This document shows positions 59,120 through 64,000 of a stretch of 64,000 nt of DNA, piece by piece. The stretch is taken from positions 62,001 through 126,000 of the forward strand of contig JBAZLJ010000001.1 of the NCBI GenBank assembly GCA_041650315.1. Direction: 5' to 3'. The first letter of the stretch is position 1. Each line of letters opens with the position of its first letter. This stretch comes from JAGVYF01 sp041650315 (GTDB lineage Archaea; Nanobdellota; Nanobdellia; Woesearchaeales; JAGVYF01). Below the pieces are notes generated by a model. That model saw only the letters and a program-made list of their open reading frames with translations. It had not been told where the DNA came from and made no database searches. Position numbers and translations under genes: made by a program.

Positions 59120-59965
59120 ATGGCATCAAGAATCGTATTCTTAGGAACTGCAGGAGACGGCATTGTGGCTGGCAAGCAGATGAGAGCTTCCGGTGGTATT
59201 GTCATTGAAGTGGATGATAATATGTATCATATCAATCCAGGTCCAGGTTCATTGGTGCGCGCGCAGCAGTTCAATGTGAATCTGCGGCAAAATATCGCCC
59301 TTCTTGTGTCTTCCGATAATTTAATTGATTGCAATGACATTAATGCAGTTATTGAAGCAATGACATATGCAGGTATGGACAAGAAAGGCGTGCTTATCGC
59401 GCCGCAACATGTGATTGACAAGCATCTTGTCGATAGACACAGGGATCAGATATCTAAGATAATAACTGCTACCCCTGGCAAACTATTGGGCATAGAGAAT
59501 GTCGATATTCAGATTCTGAAGACAACACGTGAAGATCATTTCGGTTACAAAGTTTATACTCCGGATTTTGTTGTTGGTTATTCAGGAACAACTGGAAATG
59601 TTCCAGAAGTGGTTGATCAGTACAAGGACTGCAATATCTTGATATTGAATGTTAATAATCCTACTAATGTGGTTGAGAAGAACGAATTGAACATAAATGA
59701 CGCGGTTCAGATTGTGAATACGATTAAACCGAAACTCGCGGTATTAACCCATTTCGGCATCAAGATGATGAAAGCCGACCCTATGTATGAAGCGCGTGAA
59801 GTACAACGATTGACGCAGGTACAGACTATCGCTGCGAAAGATGGCTTTGTTTTCTCGCCCGTAAACTACGAGCATGTTTCCCGCCAGAAGACTCTGCTTG
59901 ATGTCGAGCAAGTGTTTGAAGAGAAGATAAACGTCAAGAATCTTGATTCTGAAGATTTGTATTGA
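59120..59965 (+). CDS. Metallo-beta-lactamase-fold protein lacking metal ligands
   Basis: 281 residues with the MBL fold of the COG-type archaeal hydrolases: RIVFLGTAGDGIVAGKQMRASGG, HINPGPGSLVRA, IEAMTYAGMDKKG, LAVLTHFGIKMM and REVQRLTQ. At the position where the zinc motif HxHxDH normally occurs, the protein reads VSSDNLIDCNDINAV, so the His and Asp ligands are missing. The later Asp of YSGDT is also replaced (YSGTTG). It is probably a non-catalytic relative. ATG 59120 is preceded by a TATA tract (AATCTTTATAACC, about 59080-59093). Confidence 0.82.
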   Translation: MASRIVFLGTAGDGIVAGKQMRASGGIVIEVDDNMYHINPGPGSLVRAQQFNVNLRQNIALLVSSDNLIDCNDINAVIEAMTYAGMDKKGVLIAPQHVIDKHLVDRHRDQISKIITATPGKLLGIENVDIQILKTTREDHFGYKVYTPDFVVGYSGTTGNVPEVVDQYKDCNILILNVNNPTNVVEKNELNINDAVQIVNTIKPKLAVLTHFGIKMMKADPMYEAREVQRLTQVQTIAAKDGFVFSPVNYEHVSRQKTLLDVEQVFEEKINVKNLDSEDLY

Positions 59966-59968
59966 TTT

Positions 59969-60865
59969 CTAAATTAAACTCATTATCGCATATCCTATGA
60001 AGCATCCTGCACTTATGAATGGCATCGCAGGATAGAATTTCTTGTCTTCGCTGAAGTAGAACAATAGTGATAATGCGATTGTCGCGAAGATTGGTATTAG
60101 CATCGTTTGCTGGATTGCCTGCGCTAGCGGCATTGTGATGATTGCGCTTTCCAGAACTGTGCCTGCGAATATCAATGGGAATGCGATGTCGCCGCCGCCT
60201 AAGATTGCGTTCTTTACTTTGACTTTTTGCGTGTGGTCATTTTGTTTTGGTTTGCTCATTCCCCCGAGTTTGTACGGCACGAATAGTCCAGCGAACATAT
60301 TGCTCTTCGCTTGATATTTCGCTAATTTAATCATGTGCTTTGAACTCCAGACTGCATACATGTCGTAGATTGAGATTAGGATTAGTAATATGATTGCGCT
60401 TTTCACATTGAAGATCCAGACGAAGAATGATGCGAGTCCTCCGTAGATGAAAAGTTCTGCGAAGTTGTGAACGATGATTGATGGTCTGAATGTTTTCAAC
60501 GTTGCTATTATTATTGCTGCGATCGCGGCATATCCTTGTGTGATGAATGCGCTGAACGCCACTAATAGCGAGAAGAATATGGCTAATAGGTACCACAATT
60601 TCCAGAGCATGGTCTGGCCGTATCTCATCAATGCGAATAGTATTAGAGTTCCAAATAGTATCGAGATGAAAACGTATACGAAAGAGATGTCTTTATCGAC
60701 TGCTGGCGGTTGCAGGTCGTATGGCAGTGGCTTGTGCTCAATCACGCCTGTCTCTGCAGTTTTTGGTATGTCAATATATCTGCTAATGATGAATAATCCA
60801 AGCACTTGCGATATGAAAAAGAAGAAAATCAGAATCGAAGTTATAATTATGGTGTGCTTCATCAA
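59969..60865 (-). CDS. Presenilin/signal-peptide-peptidase-type intramembrane aspartyl protease
   Basis: 298 residues with about nine membrane helices. The catalytic pair is present: the first Asp in ISIYDMYAVWSSKHM (helix 6, YD motif) and the second in ILGGGDIAFPLIFAG (helix 7, GxGD). The PAL loop appears as YPAMPFISAG. These archaeal presenilin homologues cleave membrane-embedded helices, often of signal peptides or regulatory proteins. It converges with the MBL-fold gene (3-base gap). Substrates in this genome are unknown; the membrane-bound regulator and exported proteins are candidates. Confidence 0.9.
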   Translation of the reverse strand: MMKHTIIITSILIFFFFISQVLGLFIISRYIDIPKTAETGVIEHKPLPYDLQPPAVDKDISFVYVFISILFGTLILFALMRYGQTMLWKLWYLLAIFFSLLVAFSAFITQGYAAIAAIIIATLKTFRPSIIVHNFAELFIYGGLASFFVWIFNVKSAIILLILISIYDMYAVWSSKHMIKLAKYQAKSNMFAGLFVPYKLGGMSKPKQNDHTQKVKVKNAILGGGDIAFPLIFAGTVLESAIITMPLAQAIQQTMLIPIFATIALSLLFYFSEDKKFYPAMPFISAGCFIGYAIMSLI

Positions 60866-60911
60866 ATAAAAATAAGAAAAAGAAATATATAAAGATAGGG
60901 GTAAAACCTAT

Positions 60912-61949
60912 CTAAATATCTTTTATTCCCGTGGTTTCTACCATGAATGCGATTTCGCCGTCAGGTAAGTTTGGCGAGTCAATCAGTTTAGCGACTCTTG
61001 AGCCTTTCTTGCCTTTTCTCAGGTAGATCCTGAATGTTGAAGCGTGAGCTACGATATTCCCGCCAATCGGTTTTGTTGGGTCGCCAAAGAATTGCGCAGG
61101 ATCGCTTGACACTTGGTTCGTGACATAGACTGCGAGATTGTGCGTATCGGCAAGTTTCAGCAGTATGTGCATGTGCTTGTTAATCTTCTGCTGTCTTTCT
61201 GCCAGAGTTCCACGGCCGATGAATTCTGCTCTGAAATGAGCAGTCAGTGAATCAACTATCGCCAGCTTTACATCAAGCCCTTCTTTTTTGATGAGATCTT
61301 CAACTTTTTCCGCCAACAGCATCTGATGGTCTGAGTTGTATGCTCTTGCCACTTTAATGTGCGCAAGGACGTCATCCACATTCATGTTCAGTCCTTCTGC
61401 GATCTGTTTGATCCTTTCAGGTCTGAATGTGTTCTCAGTATCAAGATATACTGCGTAACATCCAGGGTACATCTTCTGCACGTTAACTGCTAGAATGTGC
61501 GCCATCTGTGTCTTGCCTGATCCGAATTCGCCGAAGCATTCTGTGATAGAACCAGATTCGAAACCGCCGCCAAGCAATTGATCGAATGCTGTTGAACCTG
61601 TAGTTATCTTGATAACTCGTGCTCTTTTTTTCAATAGATCTTCACCTGATTGGAAACCCATCTTGAGATTGGTTCTCGCGCAGTTGATAATTTTCTTCGC
61701 GCTCGCTTCGTTCATGCCTGTGGCATCTATCAATTCTCCAGGTGTGGCAACTGCTAGCGCCATGAGATCTGCGTAGCCAGCCATCTCAAGCTTTTCTTGA
61801 GTTGCTGGGCCTATACCCGGTAAATCTGACAAAGTCATCTCGCCTGTGTTCTTTTCAACCTTTGGTGTTGTGTCTGGTATGTCTTCCATTTGTTCTCCCA
61901 TTCTTGGGATTAATTCGTCATCTTCAGTTGGTAATGATTTAGCTTTCAT
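60912..61949 (-). CDS. radA: RadA recombinase (archaeal RecA/Rad51)
   Basis: Forms filaments on single-stranded DNA and exchanges strands during repair. 345 residues: the N-terminal helix-hairpin-helix domain (LSDLPGIGPATQEKLEMAGY), Walker A GEFGSGKTQ, YLDTENTFRPERI, Walker B KLAIVDSLTAHFRAE, and the DNA-binding loops with VTNQVSSDPAQFFGDPTKPIGG. ATG 61949 has AGGTGAT five to six bases upstream. It lies downstream of a small gene whose promoter shares operator blocks with dinD, but a hairpin/T-run between them suggests partial or conditional readthrough. Confidence 0.96.
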   Translation of the reverse strand: MKAKSLPTEDDELIPRMGEQMEDIPDTTPKVEKNTGEMTLSDLPGIGPATQEKLEMAGYADLMALAVATPGELIDATGMNEASAKKIINCARTNLKMGFQSGEDLLKKRARVIKITTGSTAFDQLLGGGFESGSITECFGEFGSGKTQMAHILAVNVQKMYPGCYAVYLDTENTFRPERIKQIAEGLNMNVDDVLAHIKVARAYNSDHQMLLAEKVEDLIKKEGLDVKLAIVDSLTAHFRAEFIGRGTLAERQQKINKHMHILLKLADTHNLAVYVTNQVSSDPAQFFGDPTKPIGGNIVAHASTFRIYLRKGKKGSRVAKLIDSPNLPDGEIAFMVETTGIKDI

Positions 61950-62000
61950 AAGTATCACCTTTCTTATATTTCTTTATGGTCTTTATCCTATAATCCGGAT

Positions 62001-62027
62001 AAAAAGGAGGTTAGGCCATACGGCCTA
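62001..62027 (-). terminator. Terminator-like hairpin between the 100-residue gene and radA
   Basis: TAGGCC (62012-62017) / GGCCTA (62022-62027) with loop ATAC, two bases after the small gene's stop. The minus strand continues into TCCTTTTTATC. This should stop or weaken transcription toward radA, giving different levels of the two proteins. Confidence 0.55.
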
Positions 62028-62028
62028 C

Positions 62029-62328
62029 CTAGTATGCAGCATTCTCGTCCGCTGCTAGACTGTCTTTCAACACCGCGTATTCAAACGCTTTGTTAAGTAC
62101 GACTATGGCTTTAGGAAGATCTGTTATCCTCAGAGAACTAGTGGATTTCCAATTTCCTTCAGGATCTTTGTATCTCTTATCAAAAGAGATTGTCCTGTAC
62201 TCCACGGCTTCGCCTGATTTGGCTTTGCCATTGTTGCGCCATACAGTTGCCTGTATCGCGCCTGTTGTAAATTTTCGTTCTGGGACATTCTGTCCAAATG
62301 TATTTTCGTATTTATTTTGGTTGTTCAT
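62029..62328 (-). CDS. Small conserved-looking protein linked to radA (possible ssDNA/repair factor)
   Basis: 99 residues: a polar N-terminus, then a compact beta-rich domain (KFTTGAIQATVWRNNG...AVEYRTISFDKRYKDPEGNWKS) and a C-terminal helix (DLPKAIVVLNKAFEYAVLKDS). The pattern strand-turn-strand with basic and aromatic residues would suit nucleic-acid binding. I do not know a named family. ATG 62328 has GGAGGTG six bases upstream; a longer frame to 62355 has no ribosome site. Its upstream region shares three sequence blocks with the dinD promoter, so it may belong to a DNA-damage response. Confidence 0.75.
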   Translation of the reverse strand: MNNQNKYENTFGQNVPERKFTTGAIQATVWRNNGKAKSGEAVEYRTISFDKRYKDPEGNWKSTSSLRITDLPKAIVVLNKAFEYAVLKDSLAADENAAY

Positions 62329-62365
62329 TTCGAACACCTCCGTTGCTTTTCGCATTTTGTTTCAT

Positions 62366-62450
62366 CAGCGCATTCGTTTCGAACCGCTGGGAGGTGGTTT
62401 CCCAGATTTTACTCTGGGCTCAGACCATTAGGTCTTGAGTCTTGGCCAAG
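62366..62450 (-). other. Structured 5' leader with consecutive hairpins
   Basis: About 130 bases of mRNA leader separate the predicted start (near 62455-62460) from ATG 62328. It contains CAGCG/CGCTG (62366-62370 with 62385-62389), CCCAGA/TCTGGG (62401-62406 with 62413-62418), CTCAGACC/GGTCTTGAG (62419-62426 with 62431-62439) and the palindrome TTGGCCAA (62442-62449). Two of the stems abut directly. Such order suggests an RNA-level control element or an embedded small RNA. Confidence 0.5.
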
Positions 62451-62475
62451 GACCACTAACATCTATTATAACGCC

Positions 62476-62628
62476 GGTCATTTATAAGTCTCACCCGTAA
62501 ATGTCCAGTGTCCAGTGCTCATTGAAAATAGGGGTTAAAATTATGGGATTTTGCAGGATTTACTATAGTAATTCGGCAGTTTAACATTATTTTTTACCCT
62601 AGAAAAAGGCATGTCCAGTGCTACTCCA
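62476..62628 (-). promoter_or_regulatory. Promoter of the radA-linked gene with dinD-type operator blocks
   Basis: On the minus strand: TGGAGTAGCACTGGA (62628-62614), then TATTTTCAA-TG-AGCACTGGACA (62530-62509), continuing with an overlapping ACTGGACATT, then GTGAGACTTATA (62494-62483), which includes the TATA box. These are the same three blocks, in the same order and orientation, as upstream of dinD at 34530-34661. The spacer between blocks one and two differs (83 versus 59 bases). Confidence 0.75.
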
Positions 62629-62656
62629 GTATATATATCAAAAAATAAGAAAAAAG

Positions 62657-62947
62657 TTAATTTTTGTTGTTATCGCATATTTTTTTATGATTTAACATAT
62701 TTTTTGTCATGCAAATTAGCCAATCCCAATGCAGGATAAGGTGAACTAGCATCAATATGATCATTAACAGGCCGAACCAATTATGCCAATCTCCCCATAC
62801 TTGTTTTGATATGCTCAAGAAAGCAGATTGTCCGCTTTTTTGACCTTGCGGCATGAAGAAGAATATCGCTAATCCTGTGATTCCCGTTACCACGAATGAG
62901 AATGCCATCGCAATATCTATCCAATAATTCATTTTTGTTTTGTCCAT
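62657..62947 (-). CDS. DUF4405/cytochrome b561-like small membrane protein
   Basis: 96 residues with two to three membrane helices and His residues placed as in DUF4405 proteins (KQVWGDWHNWFGLLMIILML, HLILHWDWL), which resemble heme-binding cytochrome b fragments. ATG 62947 (MDKTKMNYWIDIAMAFSFV) has AGGTGAT four bases upstream. It may be a small electron-transfer or sensor membrane protein. It is followed downstream by the operator region of the radA-linked gene. Confidence 0.8.
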   Translation of the reverse strand: MDKTKMNYWIDIAMAFSFVVTGITGLAIFFFMPQGQKSGQSAFLSISKQVWGDWHNWFGLLMIILMLVHLILHWDWLICMTKNMLNHKKICDNNKN

Positions 62948-63034
62948 GTGCATCACCTGCATTTTATAGATTATATCTCTATATATTATTTTCGAATCAT
63001 AAGCTTTTTATTCTGGTGAATTCTTTTATATCGT

Positions 63035-63658
63035 ATGAAGAAGTTATCAATATTCGGAATAATCAGTCTAGTTTTGTTCATTACAATAGGATTGATTGTT
63101 TCATTCTCTTCATGGAATGCTGATTGGATGGTGAATTCATTCTTTTCGTCTTTTAGGACTGATTGCTTAACTTCTCTTGCTCAATGGATAGATGTATTGT
63201 TCGATACTAAGATGATGGTTTTATGGTCATTGATTTTGTCAGCTATCTTATGGATAAGACGTTCTAGGAAAGATTCGTTGTTCTTTATCTCAGTGATGGC
63301 TTTGAATGCCGCGCTTCTTTTTATAATCAAGATAATCGTTGCTCGTCCGCGTCCTTTCAATTCGTTGATTTTCGCGAATGATTACGCTTTCCCTAGCGGG
63401 CATACGACTTCTGCTGTCGTGTTCTTTTCATTGTTAGCATATTTATTATTGAAGAAAAAGAAATCTTTCTTTATGAAATGGCTGATAATCAAATTATGCG
63501 CAATCATGGTTTTTGTGATTGGTTTGAGTCGTTTGTATCTGAATGTACATTGGTTCACTGACGTTCTTGGCGGACTTTTCTTGGGCGGCGCTATTGTCTT
63601 ATTGTCTTTATCGCTACATAAATCATCGATAAGCTTATTAAATAAGAAAAATACCTAG
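63035..63658 (+). CDS. PAP2-family membrane phosphatase
   Basis: 207 residues with about five membrane helices and the full PAP2 signature: KIIVARPRPFN, PSGHTTSAVVF and SRLYLNVHWFTDVLGG. It removes phosphate from lipid-type substrates (phosphatidic acid or isoprenyl diphosphate) on the outer face of the membrane. A TATA-like CTTTTTATT (about 63003-63011) lies about 27 bases before the ATG. Confidence 0.92.
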   Translation: MKKLSIFGIISLVLFITIGLIVSFSSWNADWMVNSFFSSFRTDCLTSLAQWIDVLFDTKMMVLWSLILSAILWIRRSRKDSLFFISVMALNAALLFIIKIIVARPRPFNSLIFANDYAFPSGHTTSAVVFFSLLAYLLLKKKKSFFMKWLIIKLCAIMVFVIGLSRLYLNVHWFTDVLGGLFLGGAIVLLSLSLHKSSISLLNKKNT

Positions 63659-63662
63659 AATC

Positions 63663-63977
63663 ATGCAGGCACTCAGGCTCTTGAATGTAGGATTAGCGAT
63701 AGTCTCTATATTGCTTCTTTTGAATCTTTATTATCCGTTGAATTCAATCACCGGGAATATCGCTTATGAAATGGATTCTAGCGAACCTTATTGCAGTTAT
63801 GGTGATGCGGAGATATCTGTTGATGTATGCTGCGTTGAAATGAGCAAGCAGTTAGAATGCGTTGAATCCGAAGGATTATTTTCTTGTTATACTGATTCAG
63901 TTGATAGATCGTATATCTTGAACAGCAAGGCGTACATGTATTGCGAAAAAGAGGGATATGATGGCAAGATCAAATGA
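63663..63977 (+). CDS. Small membrane-anchored Cys-rich exterior protein
   Basis: 104 residues: an N-terminal helix (about 5-24) then a polar exterior domain with about seven Cys (PYCSYGD, DVCCVEMSKQLEC, FSCYTD, MYCEKEG). The CC pair and spacing recall the Cys-rich modules of the surface cassette. It follows the PAP2 gene by four bases and overlaps the next, cut gene. No family is recognised. Confidence 0.65.
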   Translation: MQALRLLNVGLAIVSILLLLNLYYPLNSITGNIAYEMDSSEPYCSYGDAEISVDVCCVEMSKQLECVESEGLFSCYTDSVDRSYILNSKAYMYCEKEGYDGKIK

Positions 63978-64000
63978 ATATATCCTGACAATACTTCTTG
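63961..64000 (+). CDS. Start of a further protein, cut by window end
   Basis: An ATG at 63961 begins MARSNEYILTILL, a short polar start leading into a hydrophobic helix, overlapping the previous gene by 17 bases. Only 13 codons are visible. The pattern (polar start, then helix) would suit a membrane or exported protein. Confidence 0.4.
   Translation, partial: MARSNEYILTILL

Noticed and set aside
62101..62431. Plus-strand frame opposite the radA-linked gene
   Set aside because: It crosses the leader hairpins and mirrors the minus-strand gene, which has the ribosome site and shared promoter blocks.
1..64000. CRISPR array, insertion sequence or prophage
   Set aside because: No regularly spaced repeats, transposase, integrase or phage structural genes were seen on either strand.

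Overview
The window is a stretch of chromosome from an AT-rich archaeon. Archaeal-type information genes dominate: MCM helicase, aIF2-beta, CDC48, Hjc, RadA, an archaeal-type LeuRS, TruD, Taw1, RNase P protein Rnp3 and an archaeal 7S (SRP) RNA. Many genes have a TATA box about 25-28 bases before the start codon, which implies leaderless mRNAs. Others carry GAGGTG-type ribosome binding sites. Small genome-style genes, lineage-restricted hypotheticals, pilin-like proteins with KK(G/A/S)-Q signals, and a bacterial-type DnaK/DnaJ/GrpE set suggest a DPANN archaeon of the Woesearchaeota/Pacearchaeota type. That placement is inference.

Layout. 1-5 kb: a 5'-cut mcm, thymidylate kinase, a tRNA wyosine enzyme and a phosphoesterase. 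5.1-18.8 kb: a minus-strand surface cassette of five pilin-like proteins and two giant Cys-rich exported proteins (2008 and about 1270 residues). 18.9-22.3 kb: a sulfur/Fe-S operon (Cys-bearing HTH regulator, iscS, iscU, tRNA thiolase, rnp3) behind a perfect 18-bp palindrome. 22.4-31.6 kb: a TrmB regulator, a kinase-like protein, a tandem ThyX, an RPA-like protein, a SpoIIM-like membrane protein, aIF2-beta, CDC48, Hjc and a ribose-1,5-bisphosphate isomerase-type protein. 31.7-34 kb: a candidate structured RNA and a three-gene GlcD/Fe-S/CCG oxidoreductase operon. 34-35.6 kb: a pilin-like gene and dinD. 35.6-40.1 kb: a wHTH regulator divergent from grpE-DUF3467-dnaK-dnaJ. 40.1-41.4 kb: an unusually AT-rich island with a membrane metalloprotease. 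41.4-51.9 kb: an orphan C-terminal half of a Hel308-like helicase, hypotheticals, geranylgeranyl reductase, truD, adk, tRNA-Thr(UGU), a NurA-like nuclease and a UbiB-like kinase. 52-64 kb: a large structured RNA or inverted-repeat element, topA, a Cys/Gly-rich small exported protein, leuS, SRP RNA, a presenilin-type protease, radA with a small upstream gene, and membrane proteins.

Most notable systems. (1) Three sequence blocks, built around repeats of GCACTGGACA and ending in GTGAGACTTATA, occur in the same order upstream of dinD (34.5 kb) and upstream of the small-gene/radA locus (62.5 kb). This looks like an SOS-like DNA-damage regulon in an archaeon. (2) A ThyX-like tandem protein divides the hallmark catalytic motif between its two halves. 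(3) The giant-adhesin plus pilin cassette resembles in layout a bacterial minor-pilin/PilY1 operon, and the cytoplasmic tail of its largest protein carries a short motif three times. (4) Two multi-helix RNA candidates lie at 31.7 and 52.1 kb. (5) The Fe-S operon appears to be autoregulated by its Cys-containing HTH protein.
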